Both the position numbers and the translations under genes were made by a program. From Acidobacteriaceae bacterium (lineage in GTDB: Bacteria; Acidobacteriota; Terriglobia; Terriglobales; Acidobacteriaceae), in assembly GCA_003140235.1 (NCBI GenBank), contig PLJN01000097.1, forward strand, positions 28,080 to 75,315: DNA of 47,236 bases, in the 5' to 3' direction. Shown here one piece after another: positions 24,433-31,904 of the stretch. How positions within the stretch are numbered: the first letter of the stretch is position 1; the number at the start of each line of letters is the position of its first letter. The notes below the pieces were generated by a model. The model worked only from the letters and a program-made list of their open reading frames with translations. It was not told where the DNA came from and did no database searches.

Positions 24433-25314
24433 GTGCCAACCACTATCCAACGCCGTCCCGCGCAAGCCGTGCGACTTTTGCAGGCTGCTGATCTCAAGAA
24501 GCTCCGCTGGTTAGTCCACGGATTCAGTGCGCGCGCCGGCGGTGTGAGCACGTGTTACGGCGGCAAGAGCCTGAACCTTGGTTTGACCTCGCATGACACC
24601 GCTGCAAATGCAGAACGCAACCGCAAGCGTCTGCTGCTGGCGCTGGGCGCAGGAACCAAAGCCAGACCGTGGCCTCTGATTACGTTGCGGCAGGTGCACT
24701 CGGACTTGATCCACGTTGTGTGGTCGCCGAAGCCGGGCAAACTTTCCGGGGATGGCCTGGTGACCAACTTGCCCGGCGTGGCGCTGGCGATCCAGACGGC
24801 GGACTGCTTTCCCGTTTTACTGGTGGACACACGGAACAAAGCCATTGGCGCGTTCCATGCCGGATGGCGCGGGACCGTCCAGCGTATTGTGGAGAAAGGC
24901 CTGGGAATCATGCGTCAGGAATACGGCACGCGGCCGCAGGATGTCCATGCGGTGATTGGTCCGGGTATCCAGAAATGCTGCTACGAAGTAGGAGATGAGT
25001 TGCGAAGCCAATTTGAGTCGCAGTTCCCGTATGCCCATGAGCTGTTCCATGAAGTGCAGGAATCCGATCCGGTGCGGGAAAAATATCCCATGCTGTTCAT
25101 GAACGCTCGCGCGCCAGGGCATGGCGACCTGTGCATCAAGCTGCATCTGGACTTGCAGCAAGCCAACCGTCGCCAGCTCGTCAGCGCCGGCGTTCCCAAG
25201 AAACAGATCACGGCGCTCCCAGGCTGTACGGCCTGCAATACCAAAACATTCTTTTCTCACCGCGCGGAAAAAGGGAAGACTGGGCGCATGATGGCGGTGA
25301 TTGGTCTTTTCTGA
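24433..25314 (+). CDS. pgeF: Peptidoglycan editing factor PgeF (laccase-domain, YfiH family)
   Basis: Multicopper-polyphenol-oxidase-like fold now linked to removal of wrongly built muropeptides (known for the E. coli homologue). 293 residues. The metal-site residues are visible in LRQVHSDLIHVV, QTADCFPVLLVD and AFHAGWRGTVQRIVEKG; then VIGPGIQKCCYEVGDEL and DLQQANRRQLVSAGV. GTG start at 24433. Its promoter region is shared with the divergent exported hypothetical gene. A nested inverted repeat follows its stop, separating it from the convergent HU gene. Confidence 0.93.
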   Translation: MPTTIQRRPAQAVRLLQAADLKKLRWLVHGFSARAGGVSTCYGGKSLNLGLTSHDTAANAERNRKRLLLALGAGTKARPWPLITLRQVHSDLIHVVWSPKPGKLSGDGLVTNLPGVALAIQTADCFPVLLVDTRNKAIGAFHAGWRGTVQRIVEKGLGIMRQEYGTRPQDVHAVIGPGIQKCCYEVGDELRSQFESQFPYAHELFHEVQESDPVREKYPMLFMNARAPGHGDLCIKLHLDLQQANRRQLVSAGVPKKQITALPGCTACNTKTFFSHRAEKGKTGRMMAVIGLF

Positions 25315-25317
25315 AAT

Positions 25318-25465
25318 CCCGAAGCGCAGCGAGGGAACCCCAGAAGAACCTTTAGCCGCGAATGAACACGGATCACCTCGAAAAGACCGGGTTCGTGTTC
25401 ATTCGCGTAAATTCGCGGCCCAATCTCTTTCGTGGATATAGCGATCCCTCGCTCCGCTCGGGATT
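25318..25465. repeat. Nested inverted repeat between pgeF and HU (TTCGCGGCC family, copy 2)
   Basis: Outer arms CCCGAAGCGCAGCGAGGGA (from 25318) and TCCCTCGCTCCGCTCGGGA (ending about 25465) enclose an inner pair CGCGAATGAACACG (25357-25370) / CGTGTTCATTCGCG (25394-25407) with perfect 14-base arms. The inner right half continues as TAAATTCGCGGCC, like 2911-2940. It sits between convergent stops, again a plausible two-way terminator. Confidence 0.8.
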
Positions 25466-25466
25466 T

Positions 25467-25775
25467 CTACTTGGCTTCAGCCGCCGGCGCTGCTGCATGA
25501 TCATGGTTGATCAGGTCTTTAAGCTCTTTGCTGGGCTTGAAGTAAGGAATCTTCTTGGCGGCGACTTCCACGCGAGCGCCGGTCTTGGGATTGCGTCCTA
25601 CGCGCGGCTTGCGGCTGCGGGTGCGGAAGCTGCCAAAGCCGCGGACTTCAATCTTATCGCCGGCACGCAGCGAGTTCACCACGCTCTCAAAAATGGTTTC
25701 GACAATGATCTCGCTGTCCTTGCGCGTTAGCTCGGCCAAGCGGGACACTTCTTCAATCAAGTCGGCTTTGGTCAT
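25467..25775 (-). CDS. HU/IHF-family DNA-binding protein
   Basis: Nucleoid protein that bends DNA as a dimer. 102 residues from the ATG at 25775, chosen because MTKADLIEEVSRLAELTRKD is the family N terminus; a longer in-frame reading upstream has no family likeness. AAGGGC lies about 8 bases upstream. HU signature: VRGFGSFRTRSRKPRVGRNPKTG, with the beta-arm then KKIPYFKPSKELKDLIN. A short Ala-rich tail (HDHAAAPAAEAK) extends beyond the normal 90 residues, as in many acidobacterial HU proteins. Transcribed alone. Confidence 0.95.
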   Translation of the reverse strand: MTKADLIEEVSRLAELTRKDSEIIVETIFESVVNSLRAGDKIEVRGFGSFRTRSRKPRVGRNPKTGARVEVAAKKIPYFKPSKELKDLINHDHAAAPAAEAK

Positions 25776-25926
25776 AACAGCCCTTATTCCACCCGAAATA
25801 GTCGCTGGCGTCAAGAAAACGTTGGATTTACGGGAAAATGGGGGTAACAAGAGTTGGTCCAGATGAAGTTGGTACGCAGCTTTAGGGATCCTCTTTTTGG
25901 CGAGAATTTCAATGAGTCCAGGATTG

Positions 25927-26003
25927 TGTGGCACAGGCACTCTTGCCTGTGCTGTTTCCCTCAAAAGGGCTGCGAGCACAGGCAAGAGTGCCTGTGCCAC
26001 ACG
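25927..26003. repeat. Inverted pair of REP sequences (BIME-like) next to the RAYT gene
   Basis: Two identical 27-base elements in opposite orientation (25927-25953 and 25977-26003) separated by 23 bases. Each begins GTGTGGCACAGGCACTCTTG and folds into a hairpin GCACAGGCA / TGCCTGTGC with a CTCT loop. The same 27 bases occur at 26620-26646 and a compensated variant at 28791-28817. This is the classical arrangement of REP elements around their RAYT. Confidence 0.9.
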
Positions 26004-26102
26004 TGCTTGGTGACTTTCAAATTGTTCTCGCCCGATGATTCCTCTTGTTCATGTTGATGACTACCTCACAGTAGCAACAGCGCCAAGCCCTGCAGTTACA
26101 TT

Positions 26103-26594
26103 TCACTGGTCTTTTCGCACCAAAGGCAAAAGTGCCGTTACAGGTTGCGTCCAACACCATGGATACTCACCAGGTCGCTTCGAGAGACCTGCGTCAATTG
26201 GATTGGCGATAATGTAATTCCACTTGTTGTCGAACTCACCGGCTCGCATGATTCTGTCAAACGATTCGTCCTGCCAGAGCGTGCCTCTTCTGCTCAGGAG
26301 CTTATTGATGTTGTAAGCGGACGAGCCTTTAATTCCTTTCATGATTTCAGCCAGACTGAACGGCTCGGCGCGGTCGTTCTCCAGGGGAGTAAAGAGCAAA
26401 TGAACATGGTTGGGCATGATCACAAGTGCATGCATGCTGGCTCTTTTTTCGTTCTCAAAAAGGCAATGCTTAAGAGCGATTGATCTGGCCGCTGGCGGAA
26501 GGAAGAGGTCGTTTTTGGTCCTGAAGGTAACAAAGTGAGCGGCAATGAATTTTTCGATGTGAGGTAAATTACGGCGATAAAACCCCTGCGTCAC
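26103..26594 (-). CDS. REP-associated tyrosine transposase (RAYT, Y1 family)
   Basis: 163 residues, normal RAYT length. Single-strand DNA transposase fold: N-terminal AAHFVTFRTKNDLFLPP, metal-binding HUH motif in HALVIMPNHVHLLFTP (H63, H65), then LAEIMKGIKGSSAYNINKLL with Y94, and FDNKWNYIIANPIDAGL with Y127; one of these tyrosines should be catalytic. RAYTs are single-copy, domesticated relatives of IS200/IS605 transposases believed to cut and spread REP hairpins. Here matching REP elements lie on both sides (25927-26003 and 26620-26646), so this pair is probably a working system. GTG start at 26594; the frame is intact. Confidence 0.93.
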   Translation of the reverse strand: MTQGFYRRNLPHIEKFIAAHFVTFRTKNDLFLPPAARSIALKHCLFENEKRASMHALVIMPNHVHLLFTPLENDRAEPFSLAEIMKGIKGSSAYNINKLLSRRGTLWQDESFDRIMRAGEFDNKWNYIIANPIDAGLSKRPGEYPWCWTQPVTALLPLVRKDQ

Positions 26595-26619
26595 CTTAAC
26601 CTCCGATCTGACTAAGCAT

Positions 26620-26646
26620 GTGTGGCACAGGCACTCTTGCCTGTGC
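26620..26646. repeat. REP element on the 5' side of the RAYT gene
   Basis: Identical over 27 bases to 25927-25953 (GTGTGGCACAGGCACTCTTG then CCTGTGC). It lies 25 bases upstream of the RAYT start codon and just beyond the stop of the oxidoreductase gene. Confidence 0.9.
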
Positions 26647-26654
26647 TGGTTGCC

Positions 26655-27809
26655 TCAGTAAATCACGCGGTTTCGAGTAGCCTGCTTACTGGCCAGTGAA
26701 AATCTGGGTTCAGCGGCTTCGTTGCGCATAACACGAGCTGTCACATACTCGCCGACTGCCGGGCCGTGCTTGAAGCCGTGTCCTGACCCGCCGCCGACCA
26801 TCCAGACGTTTTCCAATTCGGGATGACGATCAATCAGGAAATCGCCGTCCCACGTGTTCTCGTATTGGCAGACGCGGGTTTCGACAATGGGCGCATCTTG
26901 CAAGACCGGGATATGCTGCTTCAAATAGCTTCTAAGGTGATCGATGGATGCCTGACCGATCACGCGGCTCCCGTTGTCCGGATCAAACTCCGGGCCATGA
27001 CGGTCAAACGCAATCTTGAAACCGCGTCCTTCGATGTCCGGCAATGCATACGGGCGATCGGGATGCATGTGATGCAGCCACACCGGCATTTTGGCCGCGC
27101 GAAAGTCGTTGTTTCCGGCGGGTACGCCCAGAAAAAATACTTCCTGCCGAGTAGGAAAGATGCGGTCCGCCAGCAGTTCCGGAAACAACTTCGGCAGCCA
27201 TGGTCCGCAGGCAAAAATGAACGTATCCGCTGAAATGGCATCGCCTGCTGTTGTTCGCACCTCGCTGAGTTTCCTGCCGTCTCGCGGGGGAACAGCTGCG
27301 CCGGTCAGCAAGTCAGTTCCGTTGTTGACGGTTTCTTTCACCAGCGCCTGGACAGAGCGACGGGCCATCAGAACCCCGCTCTCTTTCTCCAACACGCCCC
27401 ACATGGCATCTTCAAAAACCAATTGCGGCCAGCGCCGCCGGAGATCTTCCGCAGAAAACGCTTCGCAGCTTATGCCCGCTTTACTCACCAGGTCGAACAT
27501 TTGCCGGGTGTACAGATCGTCATCATTGCTGATCCAAAGCACGCCGGTCGGATGAAAGAGGTCTTCCCCTGTCTTGGTGAAAAAACTCCGCCACAGCCGC
27601 AGGGACCGCATCGACCAGCGCATATAGAGTTCGTCAGGACCGTAGCCCATGCGGATCACGCGCGTCTCACCGGCGGAACTGGCGCGGCTGTTAGCGGGAC
27701 TATAGGCGTCCAACAGGACCACGGAAGCGCCGCTCTGGCGAAGACAGTGCGCCGTCCACGCGCCAAAGACGCCCGCCCCAATGACCGCAAAATCGCAGGT
27801 CTTAGTCAT
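26655..27809 (-). CDS. FAD-dependent oxidoreductase, monomeric sarcosine oxidase/N-methyltryptophan oxidase-like (DAO family)
   Basis: Predicted to oxidise a secondary or N-methyl amino acid to an imine with release of hydrogen peroxide. 384 residues. FAD-binding GAGVFG with downstream LLDAYSPANSRASSAGETRVIRMGY, the pattern of MSOX-type enzymes. C-terminal VCQYENTWDGDFLIDRHPE contains the Cys that carries covalent flavin in this family, and GGGSGHGFKHGPAVGE is the second flavin loop. Its ATG lies nine bases after the stop of the ornithine-cyclodeaminase-like gene, so they form an operon. The pairing suggests cyclic imino acid metabolism, with real substrate unknown. Confidence 0.9.
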   Translation of the reverse strand: MTKTCDFAVIGAGVFGAWTAHCLRQSGASVVLLDAYSPANSRASSAGETRVIRMGYGPDELYMRWSMRSLRLWRSFFTKTGEDLFHPTGVLWISNDDDLYTRQMFDLVSKAGISCEAFSAEDLRRRWPQLVFEDAMWGVLEKESGVLMARRSVQALVKETVNNGTDLLTGAAVPPRDGRKLSEVRTTAGDAISADTFIFACGPWLPKLFPELLADRIFPTRQEVFFLGVPAGNNDFRAAKMPVWLHHMHPDRPYALPDIEGRGFKIAFDRHGPEFDPDNGSRVIGQASIDHLRSYLKQHIPVLQDAPIVETRVCQYENTWDGDFLIDRHPELENVWMVGGGSGHGFKHGPAVGEYVTARVMRNEAAEPRFSLASKQATRNRVIY

Positions 27810-27818
27810 GGTCGTTGT

Positions 27819-28763
27819 TCATGAGCGTTCCATTGTGCCTGAACTTGCGGCCTGTTTGAAAACCAGTTGCGCGGTGACCAGATCTTCCAAAGCGCAGCCA
27901 ACACTCTTGAAGAGGGTAATGTCGTCGCGCTGCGTTCTTCCGGGCCGGATGCGGCCGGCAATCTCGTGCAGGTCAGCCACGATGTGTTCAGGACGGATGA
28001 CGCCGCTGGTGAGGGGAATCAGCAAGTCGCCAGCCTCGGCCAGTGCGCCTTCATATGTATCCACGACCACGCGGGCGAGCTTGATGGTTTCATCATCGAC
28101 TTCGCGTGTATGCGGCTGGAATGCTCCGACCAGGTTCAGGTGCGTGCCCGGACGCAACCAATGGCCGTCCAACAGGGGCGTCGTGGCAGTAGTGCACGTG
28201 CAGATAACATCGGATTCCCGCGCGCAAGTCTCAGCGCTCACGGCCTCAACTTCAATGGTATGTTCGGTCTTCATCTTGCGGCAAAAAGCATCCAAATCCT
28301 GCCTGCCTGATCCGCAAACCAGAAAGCGCTGAAAGCGGCGCACACATGGCAATACCGTGAGATGCGCAATGGCCTGTCGTCCATTGCCAAACACGCCGAG
28401 GGTATGAACGTCCGGCCGCGCCAGCAGGTCCGTAGCCAGCGCTGAAGTCGCGGCTGTGCGCAGGTCGGTCAGGTAGTTTGCTTCCATCACGGCAAGGACT
28501 TCGCCGCTTGTGGGATGCAGCAGTTGATATGTTGCCTGCACTCCGGTGTGGGGTGTCACTGTCACCATCTTGACGCCTACGGCATTAAGAAGGCTGTCAT
28601 AGCAGGGCATGATCAGCAGTACACCGCCGTCAAGATCAAGCTGCGTCCGCACAGGCATGCGCAGCGTGGGCGAGCAATCGCGCGTAAAGGCTTCGCGCAT
28701 TACGCGGATTACGTCGTCCGGCTTGGCCAACTCCCGTATTTGCTGTTCTGAGAAGTAGCGCAT
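27819..28763 (-). CDS. Ornithine cyclodeaminase/mu-crystallin family protein
   Basis: NAD(P)-dependent family that includes ornithine cyclodeaminase, ketimine reductases and delta-1-pyrroline-2-carboxylate reductase. 314 residues from the ATG at 28763, where MRYFSEQQIRELAKPDDVI begins as usual; a longer in-frame reading upstream runs through a REP element and is not credible. Motifs: YLTDLRTAATSALATDLLAR, Rossmann loop GVFGNGRQAIAHL, ICTCTTATTPLLDG, and GTHLNLVGAF. Directly upstream of the sarcosine-oxidase-like gene, with which it is probably co-transcribed. Ketimine reductase is a better guess than true cyclodeaminase given its partner, but this is not decided by sequence. Confidence 0.9.
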   Translation of the reverse strand: MRYFSEQQIRELAKPDDVIRVMREAFTRDCSPTLRMPVRTQLDLDGGVLLIMPCYDSLLNAVGVKMVTVTPHTGVQATYQLLHPTSGEVLAVMEANYLTDLRTAATSALATDLLARPDVHTLGVFGNGRQAIAHLTVLPCVRRFQRFLVCGSGRQDLDAFCRKMKTEHTIEVEAVSAETCARESDVICTCTTATTPLLDGHWLRPGTHLNLVGAFQPHTREVDDETIKLARVVVDTYEGALAEAGDLLIPLTSGVIRPEHIVADLHEIAGRIRPGRTQRDDITLFKSVGCALEDLVTAQLVFKQAASSGTMERS

Positions 28764-28790
28764 GATGGATGTGTATTTCGAACCCTGACC

Positions 28791-28860
28791 GTGTGGCACC
28801 GGCACTCTTGCCGGTGCTCGTTGCCTTGAGGCATAGTGGATTAGCACTCTTGCCTGTGCC
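28791..28860. repeat. REP variant with compensating changes, plus a decayed copy
   Basis: 28791-28817 matches the RAYT-linked REP except that both stem partners change together (GGCACCGGCA / TGCCGGTGC in place of CACAGGCA / TGCCTGTG), so the hairpin is kept. A partial copy, GCACTCTTGCCTGTGCC, lies at 28844-28860. It stands upstream of the OCD-like gene start, in its promoter region. Confidence 0.85.
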
Positions 28861-28950
28861 AGCATCCTCTCAAATTCGTTTCTTCCCGACTATTGTCGTG
28901 AGGCGGACGTTCGGCAGGGGCTGAAGCCCGAAGTAATGAGCCATGTTGAC

Positions 28951-28980
28951 GGCACGACTCCGCTTCGCTAAAGTCGTGCC
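28951..28980. repeat. Hairpin repeat GGCACGACT / AGTCGTGCC
   Basis: A 9-bp perfect stem with a 12-base loop, preceded by GGGGCTGAAGCCC (about 28917-28929), another small dyad. This looks like a third REP-type hairpin distinct from the others. It lies in the 270-base gap between the OCD-like start and the convergent-facing MoaD gene end; no gene is seen there. Confidence 0.6.
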
Positions 28981-29033
28981 CTGATACAAACCACCATCCG
29001 AAACATCCATCCATTTCAGATTCACAAATGGAT

Positions 29034-29315
29034 CTAGCCGCCGCTCACTGCCGGAACGATCAAGATTTCAGAGCCGTCAGGTACTGTTGTGGTCAAGCCA
29101 CCAGTAAAGCGTATGCATTCGTTGCCGACAAAAATATTGATATGCTGGCGGACCTCGCCTTGTTCGTCCACGATGCGATCGCGCAAGCCGGGACATTGCA
29201 TCCAGAGCGCGCTCAGCGCATCCTGAACGGTCGCAGGAACATCTTGGAGCACAACGGAACTGTCGCCTTTGGCAAAAGTCGCGAGGTAGCTGGGAATGCG
29301 GAACGTGACAGCCAT
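29034..29315 (-). CDS. MoaD/ThiS-family sulfur-carrier-like protein
   Basis: 93 residues with a beta-grasp (ubiquitin-like) pattern ending in Gly-Gly (VPAVSGG), the tail that is thiocarboxylated in MoaD, ThiS and related carriers. Sequence core: VTFRIPSYLATFAKGDSSV, VQDALSALWMQCPGLRDRIVD, INIFVGNECIRF and VPDGSEILIVPAVSGG. No MoaE, ThiG or E1-like activating enzyme is nearby. Its ATG lies three bases after the stop of a BNR-propeller gene, so the two are co-transcribed. The role may be in molybdopterin synthesis or in an unassigned sulfur transfer or protein-tagging path. Confidence 0.88.
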   Translation of the reverse strand: MAVTFRIPSYLATFAKGDSSVVLQDVPATVQDALSALWMQCPGLRDRIVDEQGEVRQHINIFVGNECIRFTGGLTTTVPDGSEILIVPAVSGG

Positions 29316-29318
29316 GAG

Positions 29319-30572
29319 CTACTTCGCTCTTGCCCGCGCGACTTTTCTGCCAGCCGGCTTCTTAACAGCCTTTGGCTTCGGCCGGACTTTTCTGGCGGTT
29401 TTCTTTGCCGCCCGTGCGGTGGGCTTTCCTGATCCACCCACGACCGCTGCTTTCACGCAGACGACCGGAGGCAGCCCTTCCAGAATGAGCTGCCAGGATT
29501 TTCCTTCGTCGTTTGATCCGTAGACTTTGCCGCTTCTGGTGCCGAAGTAAATCCCCGCAGGGTCTAACGTGTCGGCGGCCAAAGAGTCGCGCAAGATGGT
29601 CTCCAGTGCGTTCTTCTGCGGCAGTCCGCGCGTCAGCGGTTCCCAGGAAGCGCCCGCATTGCGTGTACGGTAGACACGCAGTTTGCCTTGCGGCGTGCAG
29701 CGGTATTCATCCGACTCGATTGGGACAATGTAGACCGTATCCGGATCATGGGGGTGCGCCACCATGCAGAAGCCAAAGTCCGACGGCACGCCGTTGGCAA
29801 TGTCCTTCCAGGAATCGCCGCCGTCATCGCTGCGATAGAGTCCCCAGTGATTTTGCAGGAAAAGCCGCTGCGGCTGCGCGGGGTGTTGCACGATCTTGTG
29901 GACGCATTGGCCGAACTCCGGATATTTTTCCGGCAGAAACTCTGCGCGAATACCCTGGTTCCGTGCCTGCCATGTGGCGCCGCCATCGTCGGTGCGGTAG
30001 GCGCCGGCGGTGGAGATGGCCACCGTCATTCGCTTGTGGTCAACGGGATCGGGAACAATGGTATGCAGGCACAAGCCGCCTCCGCCCGGAACCCATTTGG
30101 GACGGTGTGGATGGTTGAACAGCCCTTCCACCAGCGACCAACTGGAACCGGCGTCGCGCGACACAAAAAGCGCGGCCGGTTCCACGCCACAGAAGATGGT
30201 GTCCGGCTGATCTGGTGCGTTGAGGTTGATCTGCCAGATATTTTTGAGCGCCACGCCCGACTCAGCGGGAAATTTGATGGAATAAGTTTCCGGTTCAGTC
30301 GAGGTCTTGCCAAAGTCGTCCGATGAATTCAGGATCGTACCCCAGCGAAAACTCTGTTGAGCCCACCACAGGCGGCGGCGTCCATTGCGCTGGTCGAACG
30401 CAGCCGCGTAGACCGGAGAGCCCACCGAGTATGGTCCGCCGGTTTCCCAGTGCTTGCGTGCACGGTTGGAGCGCAGGACAAAAAGTCCCTTCATGGTGCC
30501 GATGAGCAATAGAACGTCACCGTTCGCGGTGGAAACATGATGGACGGAAGGCACGACTACCTCCGGTGGCAC
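29319..30572 (-). CDS. BNR/Asp-box propeller protein with Lys/Ala-rich histone-like tail
   Basis: 417 residues. Five Asp-boxes are visible: SRDAGSSW, TDDGGATW, SDDGGDSW, a decayed TRNAGASW and SNDEGKSW, giving a six- or seven-bladed propeller of the sialidase/sortilin type. Sialidase catalytic residues are not evident, so an enzyme call is unsafe. No signal peptide is seen. The last 35 residues (KPTARAAKKTARKVRPKPKA onward) are rich in Lys, Ala and Arg like histone H1 or AlgP tails, which suggests nucleic-acid or polyanion binding. Co-transcribed with the MoaD-like gene three bases downstream. I infer a functional link. Confidence 0.85.
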   Translation of the reverse strand: MPPEVVVPSVHHVSTANGDVLLLIGTMKGLFVLRSNRARKHWETGGPYSVGSPVYAAAFDQRNGRRRLWWAQQSFRWGTILNSSDDFGKTSTEPETYSIKFPAESGVALKNIWQINLNAPDQPDTIFCGVEPAALFVSRDAGSSWSLVEGLFNHPHRPKWVPGGGGLCLHTIVPDPVDHKRMTVAISTAGAYRTDDGGATWQARNQGIRAEFLPEKYPEFGQCVHKIVQHPAQPQRLFLQNHWGLYRSDDGGDSWKDIANGVPSDFGFCMVAHPHDPDTVYIVPIESDEYRCTPQGKLRVYRTRNAGASWEPLTRGLPQKNALETILRDSLAADTLDPAGIYFGTRSGKVYGSNDEGKSWQLILEGLPPVVCVKAAVVGGSGKPTARAAKKTARKVRPKPKAVKKPAGRKVARARAK

Positions 30573-30624
30573 AAGCTGTGCGGATGTATTTTAGACGCAG
30601 ATATGCAATTTGGCCTAGAGGGGA

Positions 30625-30912
30625 CTAGGACGTCGGTTCGACAGTTCCTGCGGGACGGGCAGCAGTATCGTGCTTCTGTTTGTCAGCCTTCACGGGCTCG
30701 GGGGCCGGAACATCGTCAATGGCCCAATCAGGCAGGATGGGACCGTCCAGGGGCCCATCGAACCCTTCGATATCCATTCCTTCAATCGGTGGACCGTCGC
30801 CTGGGCCGTCGAGTTTCTTCTGCTGTCTTTTTTCGGACTTGGCGCGCTGTTTTTCCTTGCGCGCTTGTTCCTTCTGACGTTTTGCAAATGTAGTTCGTGA
30901 GCCTTGGGCCAC
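30625..30912 (-). CDS. Small charged hypothetical protein (95 aa)
   Basis: I do not recognise a domain. The GTG start at 30912 is supported by GGGAGG six bases upstream. Residues 1-34 are strongly basic and helical (FAKRQKEQARKEKQRAKSEK), residues 35-65 acidic and Gly/Pro-rich (DGPGDGPPIEGMDIEGFDGP), the tail mixed. This two-part low-complexity layout suggests a disordered RNA- or ribosome-associated protein. Neighbours are the BNR gene downstream and an RRM gene upstream on the same strand, so an RNA-linked role is possible but only inferred. Confidence 0.65.
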   Translation of the reverse strand: MAQGSRTTFAKRQKEQARKEKQRAKSEKRQQKKLDGPGDGPPIEGMDIEGFDGPLDGPILPDWAIDDVPAPEPVKADKQKHDTAARPAGTVEPTS

Positions 30913-31086
30913 GGTTACCTCCCATGCGGATCGCTACGCAGTTCCAAGGCAGGAGAAAACCAGTAAATTGGCTCATCTCACTGCACGCACGCCACCCAAC
31001 CCGCGCGGGCGGACACCGGGGAGCGCGCTTGCCTGGTTCCGCGCGCGTTCGCTGTTGCTATTTCGATTTTGGCTGTAAGTCCGCGC

Positions 31087-31419
31087 TTACCAGCGGGGTT
31101 CGCGTTTCTGACGGGCGTGACCGCGATAGTCGTCGCGTCCGCCACCACCACCACCGCGCGGGCCACCACGGTCTACCTTGGGACGCGCTTCGTTTACGGT
31201 CAGCGCTCGTCCGCCTGAATCTTTACCATTCAGGGCGGTGATTGCCTTTTCCGCTTCGGCGTCGTCGGGCATTTCCACAAACCCAAATCCACGTGAGCGT
31301 CCGGTGTCCCGGTCGGTTACAACAGAAGCGCTCTCCACGCTTCCAAATGGCTCAAAAAGTGACCGAAGCTCCGCTTCCGTCATGCTAAAAGCGAAGTTGC
31401 CTACAAAAATCTTCTTCAT
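31087..31419 (-). CDS. RRM-domain glycine-rich RNA-binding protein
   Basis: 110 residues: one RNA recognition motif (1-80) with RNP2 KKIFVGNF and RNP1 RGFGFVEM, linked by FEPFGSVESASVVTDRDTGR, then an Arg/Gly-rich tail (VDRGGPRGGGGGGRDDYRG). It resembles the bacterial cold-inducible Rbp proteins of cyanobacteria and other groups. AAAGGAA lies just before the ATG. A 400-base non-coding stretch upstream leaves room for a long leader; cold or stress control is likely by analogy, not shown. Downstream is the charged 95-residue gene. Confidence 0.93.
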   Translation of the reverse strand: MKKIFVGNFAFSMTEAELRSLFEPFGSVESASVVTDRDTGRSRGFGFVEMPDDAEAEKAITALNGKDSGGRALTVNEARPKVDRGGPRGGGGGGRDDYRGHARQKREPRW

Positions 31420-31637
31420 TTTGGTTCCTTTACATGCGACTTAAGGTTTGAACTGTTCTCAAGCAGAAATAGGCAGGCGGTTGAAGCAGCGGCGTGACTA
31501 TCCGATTCGAGGACACTCAGGAAACTCAGTATTTATCATAGCAGATCAAACCAATCCACCCTAGGGCTTCTTCATTCTGACGTTTTTTGTCGTTGACGGC
31601 AGGGGTTGATTCGTAGTACCAAGCGAGTACAAGAGGA

Positions 31638-31709
31638 GCAATTGGCAAATCGCAATTAGCAGTTGGCCAGGCAAGAACAGGTCGATAACCCCTTTGTTAT
31701 CAATAACAA
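31638..31709. repeat. GGCAATTAGC-family repeat copy 2 and adjoining palindrome
   Basis: 31638-31681 matches the copy at 9641-9683 at its ends. Just after it, TTGTTAT-CA-ATAACAA (31694-31709) is a perfect 7-base dyad. Both lie in the 485-base gap between the divergent RRM and TPR genes. The dyad could be an operator for either gene. Otherwise the gap holds no recognisable gene. Confidence 0.55.
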
Positions 31710-31904
31710 TTTCGAGATTCGGGGTGCCCCAAGGATCGCCGTGCTCGTAGAGCCAGAGTACTCTAAGTCCTGTAGATATTGGGAGCGATTGGGATCAATA
31801 AGCAAAGTCCTTTGGAACCCTAATTGAAGTATGGAGGGGTAGGGGGTGGCCGTATAGAATGCTGCCCGGCAGGGAATGTCCGTTTAACTCATCGGGGGGG
31901 TGAA

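Noticed and set aside
26103-26594. Active IS200/IS605 insertion sequence
   Set aside because: The protein is a RAYT by length and context, flanked by REP hairpins and not by IS ends, with no tnpB.
29319-30572. Sialidase
   Set aside because: Asp-boxes are structural; the Arg triad and catalytic Tyr/Glu of sialidases are not evident.
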